This document shows positions 9,623 through 18,378 of a stretch of DNA of 64,000 nt, one piece after another. The stretch covers positions 620,001-684,000 of the forward strand of contig NZ_CANLDB010000002.1 of assembly GCF_947489365.1 (NCBI RefSeq). Reading direction: 5' to 3'. This DNA is from an uncultured Nocardioides sp. (GTDB taxonomy: Bacteria > Actinomycetota > Actinomycetes > Propionibacteriales > Nocardioidaceae). How positions within the stretch are numbered: position 1 is the first letter of the stretch; each line of letters opens with the position of its first letter. Below the pieces are notes generated by a model. The model was given only the letters and a program-made list of their open reading frames with translations, was not told the DNA's origin and made no database searches. The position numbers and the translations under genes were made by a program.

Positions 9623-10168
9623 ATGCTCGCCGCCCTGCTCCGGGCCCTGCGCCTCGACGGCGCCATCGCCGTCCGGCACCTCGTCCTCACCGTGCTCGCC
9701 GGGTCCGCGCTGACCCCGCGGCCCCTGCGCTTCGCGGTCTACCGCCTCGCCGGCCTCGACGTGCGCACCCCGAACATCTTCAGCGGCACCCGGATCACCG
9801 GCACCGACCTGCACATCGGGCGCGGCACCTTCCTCAACCACGACTGCTACCTCGACGTCGCGCGGGGACGCGTCGACATCGGTGAGCGGTGCCACCTCGG
9901 CCCGCAGGTCATGATCCTCACCGCGACCCACGACCGCGACGGTGCCGGCGGCGCCACCAGCGAGTCGCGCTACCTCACCACCGTCGTCGGCGACCGCGTG
10001 TGGCTCGGCGCCCGGGCCACGCTGCTGCCCGGCGTGGTCGTCGGCGACGGCTGCGTCGTGGCCGCCGGTGCCGTGGTCGCGAGCGACTGCGCCCCCGGCG
10101 GCGTGTACGGCGGCGTCCCGGCGCGGCGGCTCCGCGAGGTCGACGACGCGACGTCCGGCCACGCGTGA
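9623..10168 (+). CDS. Acyltransferase with left-handed beta-helix hexapeptide repeats (WbbJ/maltose-acetyltransferase-like)
   Basis: 'GRGTFLNHDCYLDVARGRVDIGERCHLGPQVMILTATHD...GDRVWLGARATLLPGVVVGDGCVVAAGAVVASD'; opposite strand to the rest of the cluster. Confidence 0.85.
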   Translation: MLAALLRALRLDGAIAVRHLVLTVLAGSALTPRPLRFAVYRLAGLDVRTPNIFSGTRITGTDLHIGRGTFLNHDCYLDVARGRVDIGERCHLGPQVMILTATHDRDGAGGATSESRYLTTVVGDRVWLGARATLLPGVVVGDGCVVAAGAVVASDCAPGGVYGGVPARRLREVDDATSGHA

Positions 10169-10735
10169 GCGCAGGGTCCGCACGAGGCTGGAGCGTCGGC
10201 GCGGACGGGAGCCGAGGAGACCGTCCAGCTCGTCGCCGAGCCGGCGGAGCGAGGCCTGGGTCACGGGGTCGACGACGGCCTCGGGCCCGCCGACCGGCCT
10301 GACCCTGCCCTCGGCCCGCGCCGCGTGGACCTCACGGTCGAGGTCGTCGGCGTCGAGGGCCAGGCGGACCAGCCCGGCGCGCTCGGCGGCGGCGGCGAAG
10401 CGCAGCTGGTGGGAGTCGACGTGCTCGCCGCGACCGGGGTCGCGGGGCACGCAGACGGGTCGGTGGCCGAGGCGACGGGCGTCGCTGATCAGGCCGGGAC
10501 CGCCGTGGCACACCACCGCCGAGGCCTCGGCGATCAGGGAGCGCAGCTGCGCGTAGGGCAGGTGGGGGTGACCCTCCGCCCGGCGCGGGGCCCGGGAGGT
10601 GCCGTGCTGGACGACGACGCGCACCTCGCGGCCACACCGGTCGCTCCAGCCGTCGGCGAGCTCCACCAGCCGGTCGAACGGGTGGTGGTCGGTTCCGGTC
10701 AGGAACAGCACGGGTCCCGAGAGGGGTGCACTCAC
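10135..10735 (-). CDS. PssE-like glycosyltransferase catalytic subunit (GT28 C-terminal type); the frame stays open to 9587
   Basis: 'VLFLTGTDHHPFDRLVELADGW...ASAVVCHGGPGLISDARRLGHRPVCVPRDPGRGEHVDSHQLRFA'; GTG 10735 overlaps pssD TGA. 3' boundary is ambiguous: first in-frame stop is at 9587-9589. Confidence 0.7.
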
Positions 10736-11211
10736 AGGAGCGGCCCCACCAGGCGCGCGTCGGGGTACACGTCGAGCTGGCTGTCCCACTGGGCGATCCG
10801 TCGGGTCGTGAAGGGCGCCACCAGGCGGCCGGTCATGGTGGCCGAGTCGACGCGGTCGTAGACCTCGATGAAGACCGTCGGGATCCGCATGAGCCAGGCC
10901 ACGACGAAGAACGGCACCGCGACGCCCGCGCCGGTCGAGAGCACGAGCGCCGGCCGCTCGGCCCGGACCACCCGGAGCGCGAGCCCCAGGTTGCGCAGGA
11001 GGTTCGGCACGTGGCGCGTGGTCGGCGAGTACGACGTCACCACCCGCTCGTCCGCGAGCTTGTCGCGGACGTCGGCGGTGTCGGGGCACACCCAGACGCG
11101 GTCGTGGGCGGCGTACCAGCCCCGGAGCGCGAGGAGCTGGGCCAGGTGACCGCCCTGGGTGCTGACCAGCAGCACCGGACCGCCCCCCGAGCCGCGGTCG
11201 GCGGGGTCCAT
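10732..11211 (-). CDS. PssD/Alg14-like UDP-sugar glycosyltransferase subunit
   Basis: 'VLLVSTQGGHLAQLLALRGWYAAHDRVWV...LVLSTGAGVAVPFFVVAWLMRIPTVFIEVYDRV'. Confidence 0.85.
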   Translation of the reverse strand: MDPADRGSGGGPVLLVSTQGGHLAQLLALRGWYAAHDRVWVCPDTADVRDKLADERVVTSYSPTTRHVPNLLRNLGLALRVVRAERPALVLSTGAGVAVPFFVVAWLMRIPTVFIEVYDRVDSATMTGRLVAPFTTRRIAQWDSQLDVYPDARLVGPLL

Positions 11212-11224
11212 CAGCCGGTGCCCA

Positions 11225-12745
11225 TCAGTAGGCACCGTCCCTGCGCAGCACGGCGCGCAGCGTCCGCAGGCAGATGGCGAGGTCGCCGCCGACGGTGATG
11301 TTGTCGGTGTAGTGCAGGTCGAGCGCGACGGCGCGCTCCCAGGCCAGGTCCGAGCGGCCGCTGACCTGCCAGAGCCCGGTCAGGCCGGGCTTCACCGCGA
11401 GGCGGCGGCGGGTGGCCTCGTCGTACAGGGCCACCTCCTCCGGCAGCGCCGGGCGCGGACCGACGAGCGACATGTCGCCCTTGACGATGTTGATGAGCTG
11501 GGGCAGCTCGTCCAGCGAGGTGATCCGCAGCAGGCGACCGACGCGGGTGATGCGCGGGTCGCGGCGGATCTTGAACAGCACCGCGTCCGACTCGTTGGAG
11601 TGGGTGAGCAGGGTGCGCCGGTCCTCCGCGTCGTCGGTCATCGTGCGGAGCTTGTAGATCGTGAAGGGCCGGCCGTAGCGGCCGATGCGCGTCTGCGTGA
11701 AGAGGGCGTCACCGCGGGAGTCGAGGCGGATCGCCAGGGCCGCGACGCCGATGACCGGCGCGGCGATCGTGAGCAGCACCAGGCCGGCGAGCCGGTCGAA
11801 CAGGATCTTGGCGACGGCGGCCAGCATGCGCGGACGCGGCGGGGCCACGGAGACGACGGTGCTGTCGGCGACGCCGGACACCGAGATGCGGTGCGGCGCG
11901 AGCGACCCGGACTCGTCGAGCACGCCCAGGTCGGCCCCGGTGTGCTCGAGGTGCCAGCTGAGCTTGCGGAAGGTGTCGGTCCCGATCCCGGCACCGCTCG
12001 TGGCGAGGACGAGGTCGACCTTCCAGGCGGTCACGGCGGCCGCGATGTCGGAGTGGCCCTCCTCGATGGGGGCGCCCGGGTAGCGGTGCACGTAGCCGGG
12101 GTCACCGTCCACGGTGATGTCGCAGAGGCCGACGACGATCGCGTCGCGGCGGTCGGACCAGCGGCGGAAGGCCGCGGCGGTGACCTCGGGCTCCCCGACC
12201 ACGAGGACGCGCTTCGGCCCGCGGCGCCACACCCGCAGGGCGCAGAGGACGAGGGCGACCGCGGTCGCGAGCACGGCGACGAGCATCACGTCGAGCACGA
12301 CGGCGCGGGCGGTGCCCGCGAGGACGGCGACGATGGCGGCGGCGGAGGCGACGTAGAACCCGGCGCGCAGCGGGACGTCCCAGGCGATCGCCGTCGAGGA
12401 CCTCCCGGCGCCGAAGGCGACGCAGGCCACCAGCCAGCCGCCGAGCGAGGCTGCGGTCAGGGCGCCGGGCGACCCGGCGTACGTCGCGGCGCCGACGACG
12501 GCCAGCACGAGGACGAGGAGGTCCGCCAGGGACCGCACCGCCCCCAGGGAGGCGGCGCGCGGTGGACGGGCGTAGTCGGGACCCGCCGGGGCGGGCAGTA
12601 TCGACGACACGTTCCGCGGCACGGACGGTTCCCGGGCGACGACACGGTCGTCGCCGGCGGCGACGGGGTCACCGGCAGCCCCCGCGGGCGGCACGCGGCC
12701 GGCCACGGAGAGCTGGGTGCTGCCCAGCGCTCGTTGCTTCGTCAA
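11225..12745 (-). CDS. Exopolysaccharide biosynthesis polyprenyl-glycosylphosphotransferase (WcaJ/EpsL-type)
   Basis: C-terminal 'GDALFTQTRIGRYGRPFTIYKLRTM...LDELPQLINIVKGDMSLVGPRPALPEEVALYDE...KPGLTGLWQVSGRSDL'; TTG start 12745 is a guess. Confidence 0.9.
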   Translation of the reverse strand: MTKQRALGSTQLSVAGRVPPAGAAGDPVAAGDDRVVAREPSVPRNVSSILPAPAGPDYARPPRAASLGAVRSLADLLVLVLAVVGAATYAGSPGALTAASLGGWLVACVAFGAGRSSTAIAWDVPLRAGFYVASAAAIVAVLAGTARAVVLDVMLVAVLATAVALVLCALRVWRRGPKRVLVVGEPEVTAAAFRRWSDRRDAIVVGLCDITVDGDPGYVHRYPGAPIEEGHSDIAAAVTAWKVDLVLATSGAGIGTDTFRKLSWHLEHTGADLGVLDESGSLAPHRISVSGVADSTVVSVAPPRPRMLAAVAKILFDRLAGLVLLTIAAPVIGVAALAIRLDSRGDALFTQTRIGRYGRPFTIYKLRTMTDDAEDRRTLLTHSNESDAVLFKIRRDPRITRVGRLLRITSLDELPQLINIVKGDMSLVGPRPALPEEVALYDEATRRRLAVKPGLTGLWQVSGRSDLAWERAVALDLHYTDNITVGGDLAICLRTLRAVLRRDGAY

Positions 12746-13053
12746 CTCGAGGCCCCCCCTCGATAAAACCGGAGACGACCCCGGCCGTGCCACCGTTGCC
12801 CGGTGGCTCCAGGTCAGACCCGGTGCGCGTCGCGCACGAGCCTGCCCCACTTCGCCTTCACTTGAAGAACACTGTCCACAGTCACGAACAGCGTTGTCAA
12901 TCGGAACCATTATTCCTGGCGCAAACGCTGAGCATTCATTGAGCGGACCACGTACCGATACCCTCGTCCCGGACCGGGCGGGCCGTGGGGGCCGCGCGCC
13001 GGCCGCGACTCGGGAGCGGTGGAGAGGTGCCGCCCGGAAGGAGGCGACCGCCG

Positions 13054-13812
13054 ATGAGCTCGGCCGCGACCCCGGAGAGCCGCGACGACTCGGACTCCTC
13101 GGACTCCTCGGACGCCCCGGTCGAGACCCGCCGTGAACGCGCCCGTCGTCAGACCGTCGAGGAGATCAAGGCCGCGGCCCGCGAGCAGCTGACGCTCGCC
13201 TCGTCGGCCCGGTTCTCGCTGCGCGCGGTCGCCCGCGACGTCGGCCTGACCCCCTCGGCCATCTACCGCTACTTCGGCTCGCAGCAGGAGCTCGTCGGGG
13301 CCGTCGCGAAGGACGCCTACGCCTCGATCACCCGACGCTTCCACGAGGTGGCCGCGGAGACGGCGGACGAGGCCGCGGCGTACCGGCTGCGGGCCCTCGG
13401 ACGGGCCTACCGCGTCTGGGCGCACGACCACACCGCGGAGTTCACCCTGATCTTCGGCACCGACCAGGAGGACCTGGGCGAGGGCCCCGGCGCCGTCGAC
13501 CCGGAGACCCTCGTCGACTTCTTCGCCGTCCCGCTCGCGACGTACGTCCAGGGCGTCGCCACGGGCGAGATCTCCTCGAGGTTCGCCGACACGGGTCCGA
13601 ACCCGCTGTCGGAGCGCACGATGACCTACCTCAGCGGCGCCGGCCTGGACATGGCCGACAACGACCTCAACCTGCTCGTGACCAGCTGGGCCGCGATGCA
13701 CGGGTTCGTGGCGCTCGAGCTGTTCGGCCACCTGTCGCGGTTCTTCGACGACCCCGACGCGGCGTTCGAGCGCCAGCTCACCCTGATCGTCATGGCGCTC
13801 GGCGCCCGCTGA
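13054..13812 (+). CDS. TetR/AcrR family transcriptional regulator
   Basis: N-terminal HTH 'FSLRAVARDVGLTPSAIYRYFGSQQELVGAV'; GGAAGGAGG ribosome-binding site. Confidence 0.9.
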   Translation: MSSAATPESRDDSDSSDSSDAPVETRRERARRQTVEEIKAAAREQLTLASSARFSLRAVARDVGLTPSAIYRYFGSQQELVGAVAKDAYASITRRFHEVAAETADEAAAYRLRALGRAYRVWAHDHTAEFTLIFGTDQEDLGEGPGAVDPETLVDFFAVPLATYVQGVATGEISSRFADTGPNPLSERTMTYLSGAGLDMADNDLNLLVTSWAAMHGFVALELFGHLSRFFDDPDAAFERQLTLIVMALGAR

Positions 13813-13834
13813 GCGCCGGGGTCCCTGCGCGACC

Positions 13835-14431
13835 TCACGAGTTGAAGCGCTGCTGCGTCCGCTCCAGGCCGTCGGTCACCAGCGACTCGACGGCGTCCGC
13901 GGCGAGCGCGACCTGGAGGTCGAGCTCGGGACGCTCGCGACGGGAGTAGTCGGACAGCACGAAGTCCGAGACCTCCTGGCGCCCGGGCGGACGCCCGATG
14001 CCGACCCGGACGCGGTGGAAGTCACCGGTCGCGAGCGACGTCCGCATCGAGCGGAGGCCGTTGTGGCCGTTGTCACCGCCGCCGAGCTTGCAGCGCAGGC
14101 TGCCGAACGGCAGGTCGAGCTCGTCGTGGACGGCGACGATCCGGGCCGGCTCGACGCGGTAGAACCCGGCGAGCGCCTTGACCGGCCCGCCCAGGTCGTT
14201 CATGTAGGTGCGGGGACGGGCGAGCACCACCCGCGGCGCGTCCGGTCCCGGCGGTCCGAGGCGCTCCTCGGCGACCTCCGCGCGGCCCGACTTGTGGGCG
14301 CGCAGACGGCCGCCGAGGCGCCTCAGCAGCTCGTCGACCACCAGGTAGCCGACGTTGTGGCGGTGGCCGGCGTACGACGGTCCCGGGTTGCCGAGACCGA
14401 CGACCAGCCAGCCGCCGTCGTCCGCGGTCAC
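13835..14431 (-). CDS. pth: Peptidyl-tRNA hydrolase
   Basis: '[28 protein letters not shown]...[14 protein letters not shown]...[28 protein letters not shown]'. Confidence 0.97.
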   Translation of the reverse strand: MTADDGGWLVVGLGNPGPSYAGHRHNVGYLVVDELLRRLGGRLRAHKSGRAEVAEERLGPPGPDAPRVVLARPRTYMNDLGGPVKALAGFYRVEPARIVAVHDELDLPFGSLRCKLGGGDNGHNGLRSMRTSLATGDFHRVRVGIGRPPGRQEVSDFVLSDYSRRERPELDLQVALAADAVESLVTDGLERTQQRFNS

Positions 14432-15126
14432 TCCTTCTCGGAGTCCTCGGCCTCGCCGGACGCGTCGTCGTCGGACTCGCCCTCGGTGGCCTCGGCAGCG
14501 GCCTCGGCCTCCTCGTCGGACTCGTCGCGCTCGATGCCGGCCTCGGCCTCGGCCTCCTCCAGCTCGGCCTCGACCTCGGCGGCGGTGGGCGCGTTAGTGA
14601 CGTTGACGATCAGCGCCTCGGGGTCCGTGAGCAGCGTGGAGCCCTCGGGCAGCACGAGCTCGGCGGCCGGGATCTGGGTGCCGACCTCGGCGCCCTCGAC
14701 GGAGACCTCGATCGACTCGGGGATCGCGGTGGCCTCGGCCTCGAGGGAGACCGTGCCGGCCTCGGTCACGACCAGGGTCTCCGGGCCGGCCTCGCCGACG
14801 ACGACGATCGGGACGTCGACGGTCACCTTCTCGCCGCGGCGCACGGCGACGAAGTCGATGTGCTCCAGGGTGCGGCGGATCGGGTCGGTCTGGATCTGCT
14901 TGGTCAGGGCGAGCTGCGTGGTGCCCTCGACGTCGATCTCCAGCAGCGCGTTCGCGCCACCGTTCTTCAGCGCCAGCCAGGTCGCGTGACCGGGCAGGCT
15001 GATGTGGACCGGGTCGTTGCCGTGACCGTAGATCACGGCGGGCACCTTGTCGGCGCGACGGATGCGACGCGCGGCGCCCTTGCCGAACTCGGTGCGGGTC
15101 TCGGCGGTGATCTTCTCGCTGGCCAT
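14428..15126 (-). CDS. rplY: 50S ribosomal protein L25/general stress protein Ctc with acidic C-terminal tail
   Basis: '[32 protein letters not shown]...'; ATGA overlap with pth. Confidence 0.95.
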   Translation of the reverse strand: MASEKITAETRTEFGKGAARRIRRADKVPAVIYGHGNDPVHISLPGHATWLALKNGGANALLEIDVEGTTQLALTKQIQTDPIRRTLEHIDFVAVRRGEKVTVDVPIVVVGEAGPETLVVTEAGTVSLEAEATAIPESIEVSVEGAEVGTQIPAAELVLPEGSTLLTDPEALIVNVTNAPTAAEVEAELEEAEAEAGIERDESDEEAEAAAEATEGESDDDASGEAEDSEKE

Positions 15127-15332
15127 GGGTGGGGCACTCCTCGTACGTCTGCGTGGTGGCGGGTGGGCCCGGCGGAGGGACTCGACGCCGGGCACGCGGA
15201 GCGCCCGCCAACGTCGATCACGGAGGCGCCTCCGGGCCGGACCCGGGTCGCTCTCCCTCGCCGAGGCAACCCCGCAACTGTAGTCGCCCCTCCAGCGGGC
15301 CTCCAAGTCGGCCCACCCCGCCTCGTCGCTGC

Positions 15333-15445
15333 CGGGCCGGCGGGCCGGCGGGCTGGCGGGCTGGCGGGAGTGGCCGGGCTGGCGGGCTGGCGGGCCGGCG
15401 GGCCGGCGGGCCGGCGGGCCGGCGGGCCGGCGGGAGTGGCCGGGC
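15333..15445. repeat. 8-bp tandem repeat array (GGCGGGCC/GGCGGGCT)
   Basis: Direct reading: about a dozen 8-bp units interrupted by GGCGGGAGTGGCCGGGC. Confidence 0.9.
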
Positions 15446-15492
15446 GTACGGGGCCGGGCTGAGGCCCGCCGGGCGGGGCCGGGCTGACGGAA

Positions 15493-15563
15493 CCCCGTCC
15501 TGGCCCACGAAGCTTCGTCAGCCCGGTCGGGGTTTCACCAGCCGGCTGGCGAAACCGGAGGCC
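15493..15563. repeat. Structured palindromic repeat unit, copy 1
   Basis: ACGAAGCTTCGT palindrome flanked by AACCCCG/CGGGGTT, then GGTTTCACCAGCC/GGCTGGCGAAACC near-palindrome. Confidence 0.75.
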
Positions 15564-15643
15564 GGTGGGGCAGGTGGGACCTGCCGAGAGCGGCGTACGG
15601 CGCTCGCGGGGACCGGACCGGCGGACGCGGCGACCGGGCGGAC

Positions 15644-15712
15644 GAAACCCCGACTGGGCTGGCGAAACTTCGTCAGCCCAGCCGGGGTTTCACCAGCCAG
15701 CCGGTGAAACCT
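15644..15712. repeat. Structured palindromic repeat unit, copy 2
   Basis: 48-nt hairpin GAAACCCCGACTGGGCTGGCGAA-AC-TTCGTCAGCCCAGCCGGGGTTTC, then GGTTTCACC-AGCCAGCC-GGTGAAACC sharing the GGTTTC segment. Confidence 0.85.
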
Positions 15713-15757
15713 GAGGCGGGAGAGGCCCCTGTGACCCGGCGAGGCGAGGGCGTGGGC

Positions 15758-16729
15758 TCAGGTCTCCCCGCCGAAGAGCGAGGTGACGGAGCCGTCCTCG
15801 AAGACCTCCCGGATGGCGCGGGAGATGAGCGGCGCGATGGACAGGCAGGTGAGCTTGTCGAACTGGCGGTCCGCCGGGATCGGGAGGGTGTTGCAGACGA
15901 CGACCTCGGTGGCCGGGGAGTTCTTGAGGCGGTCGACGGCCGGGTCGGAGAGGATCGCGTGGGTCGCGACGATGATGACGCCCTTGGCGCCCTCCACCAT
16001 GAGGGCGTCGGCGGCCTTCACGATCGTGCCGCCGGTATCGATCATGTCGTCGACGAGCACGCACATGCGGCCCTCGACCTCGCCGACCACGCGGTTGGCG
16101 ACGGTCTCGTTGGGGCGGTCGGTGCGCCGGGTCTTATGGATGAACGCCAGCGGGGCGCCGTCCAGCTTCGCCGACCAGCGCTCGGCGACCTTGATGCGGC
16201 CGGCGTCGGGCGAGACCACGGCGAGTGGCTCGTGGCCGTAGCGCGCCTTGACGTGGTCGGCGAGCACGGGCAGCGCCATCAGGTGGTCGACGGGGCCGTC
16301 GAAGAAGCCCTGGATCTGGTCGGCGTGCAGGTCGACCGCGATGAGGCGGTCGGCGCCGGCGGTCTTGAACAGGTCCGCCATCAGCCGCGCCGAGATGGGC
16401 TCGCGGCCGCGGTGCTTCTTGTCCTGACGGGCGTAGCCGTAGAACGGCAGCACCACGGTGATCCGCTTCGCCGAGGCGCGCTTCAGCGCGTCGACCATGA
16501 TCAGGTGCTCCATCACCCACTCGTTGATGGGTGCGGTGTGGCTCTGGATCACGAAGGCGTCGCAGCCCCGGACCGACTCCTCGTAGCGGACGTAGATCTC
16601 CGAGTTCGCGAACTCGTACGCCGACTGCGGGACCAGGCCGGTCCCCAGCAGCTCGGCGACCTCTTCGGCCAGCTCGGGGTGGGCCCGGCCGGAGAAGACC
16701 ATGAGGTTCTTCTCGGTGGTGCGCTTCAT
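15758..16729 (-). CDS. prs: Ribose-phosphate pyrophosphokinase
   Basis: 'MVFSGRAHPELAEEVAELLG...FYGYARQDKKHRGREPISARLMADL...VLVDDMIDTGGTI'. Confidence 0.97.
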   Translation of the reverse strand: MKRTTEKNLMVFSGRAHPELAEEVAELLGTGLVPQSAYEFANSEIYVRYEESVRGCDAFVIQSHTAPINEWVMEHLIMVDALKRASAKRITVVLPFYGYARQDKKHRGREPISARLMADLFKTAGADRLIAVDLHADQIQGFFDGPVDHLMALPVLADHVKARYGHEPLAVVSPDAGRIKVAERWSAKLDGAPLAFIHKTRRTDRPNETVANRVVGEVEGRMCVLVDDMIDTGGTIVKAADALMVEGAKGVIIVATHAILSDPAVDRLKNSPATEVVVCNTLPIPADRQFDKLTCLSIAPLISRAIREVFEDGSVTSLFGGET

Positions 16730-16840
16730 TCCGCTCACGCGCGATGGCTCCTCGGGGAGGTGGGGCGAGTCGGTGCTCGATTCTGACCCACGACGCCCCA
16801 CCCTCGCAGCCGGGGTCACCCGATGGACGCCGGATGTGAC

Positions 16841-18292
16841 TCAGTCGGTGTCGTCGGCCCCGGCGTCGCGCGTCGCCTCCTGCGCCGCCCGCGCCTGGGC
16901 GGTGCCCGGACGACGCCGCTCCACCCAGCCCTCGATCGTGCGCTGCGGGCCGGCCGAGACGGCCAGGGCGCCGGGCGGGACGTCGTCCCGGACCGTCGTC
17001 CCCGCCCCGGTGCCGGCCCCGTCCCCGATCGTGACGGGCGCGACGAACGTGTTGTTGGAGCCCGTCCGGGCGTGGGCGCCGACCACGGTGCGGTGCTTCG
17101 CGACGCCGTCGTAGTTGGCCACGATCGTCCCGGCGCCGAGGTTCGTGCCCTCCCCGATGTCGGCGTCACCGACGTACGACAGGTGGGGCACCTTCGCGCC
17201 GGCGCCGATGGTGGAGTTCTTGGTCTCGACGAACGTCCCGACCTTGCCGCCCTCGGCGATCGTCGACCCGGGCCGCAGGTAGGCGAACGGACCGACCTGG
17301 GCGCGGGGGCCGACGACGGCCAGCTGCGCGTGGGTCCGGACGACCCGGGCGCCGGCGCCGACCTCGCAGTCCTCGAGCGTGCAGTCCGGCCCGACCACGG
17401 CGTCCTCGGCCACGTGGGTGGCGCCGAGCAGCTGGACGCCGGGCAGCAGGGTCGCGTCGGCCTCGAGGACGACGTCGTCCTCGACCCAGGTCGTCGCCGG
17501 GTCCATCACGGTCACGCCCCGGCGCATCCACTCGTCGAGGATCCGCGCGTTCATCACCCGGCCCGCCGCGGCCAGCTGGGCCCGGTCGTTCACGCCCTGC
17601 GTCTCGTCCGGGTCCTCGACCGGGTGCGCCCCGACCTGGTGGCCCGCCGCCCGCGCGAGGGCGATCGCGTCGGTGAGGTAGTACTCGCCCTTGACGTTGT
17701 CGTTGCCGATGCGTGGCACGACGTCGAGCAGGAAGTCCGGGTCGAAGGCGAGGATGCCGGAGTTGATCTCGCGGACCGCCCGCTGCTCGGGGGTGGCCTC
17801 CTTCTCCTCGACGATGGCCTCGACCGTCCCGTCCTCGGCGCGGACGACGCGCCCGTAGCCGGAGGGGTCGTCCAGCAGGCCGGACAGGATGCTCACGGCC
17901 TGGCCGGAGGCGCGGTGCCGGTCGAGGAACGTGGTCAGGCTCCTCCCGCGCAGCAGCGGGGTGTCCCCGAGCGCGACGAGGACCGGGCCCGTCGGCCGGT
18001 GGTCCGCCGCGGCCATCGCCTCGAGCGCGACCCGGACGGCGTGGCCGGTGCCCTCCTGGGTCTCCTGGACGGCGAGCAGCGCCTCCGGGCGGATCTCGGC
18101 GAGGTGGGTCTCCACCTGCTCGCGCTGGTGGCCGACGACGGCCACCACGCGGCTGGGCTCGCAGACGTCGACGGCCGCGAGGACGTGGCCGAGCATGCTG
18201 CGGCCCGACACGCGGTGCAGCATCTTCATGGTCTTCGACCGCATGCGGGTGCCGCCGCCGGCGGCCAGGACGATCACGGTCACGTCGGACAT
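16841..18292 (-). CDS. glmU: Bifunctional UDP-GlcNAc pyrophosphorylase/GlcN-1-P acetyltransferase
   Basis: 'VIVLAAGGGTRMRSKTMKMLHRVSGRSML' plus C-terminal hexapeptide repeats with 'FVETKNSTIGAGAKVPHLSYVGDADIGEGTNLGAGTI'. Confidence 0.97.
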   Translation of the reverse strand: MSDVTVIVLAAGGGTRMRSKTMKMLHRVSGRSMLGHVLAAVDVCEPSRVVAVVGHQREQVETHLAEIRPEALLAVQETQEGTGHAVRVALEAMAAADHRPTGPVLVALGDTPLLRGRSLTTFLDRHRASGQAVSILSGLLDDPSGYGRVVRAEDGTVEAIVEEKEATPEQRAVREINSGILAFDPDFLLDVVPRIGNDNVKGEYYLTDAIALARAAGHQVGAHPVEDPDETQGVNDRAQLAAAGRVMNARILDEWMRRGVTVMDPATTWVEDDVVLEADATLLPGVQLLGATHVAEDAVVGPDCTLEDCEVGAGARVVRTHAQLAVVGPRAQVGPFAYLRPGSTIAEGGKVGTFVETKNSTIGAGAKVPHLSYVGDADIGEGTNLGAGTIVANYDGVAKHRTVVGAHARTGSNNTFVAPVTIGDGAGTGAGTTVRDDVPPGALAVSAGPQRTIEGWVERRRPGTAQARAAQEATRDAGADDTD

Positions 18293-18378
18293 GACCGGCA
18301 CCCTAGTTGCCGGGTGGGGCCGTGACCTCGGCGCGGCGGGACCGTTGGGCACCTCAACCGAGCCGAACCGGAGTGCCG

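Noticed and set aside
15333-15508. ORFs across the GGCGGGCC array encoding Gly/Ala-rich (PE_PGRS-like) protein
   Set aside because: An 8-bp unit shifts frame every repeat, and no codon bias or conserved start supports coding.
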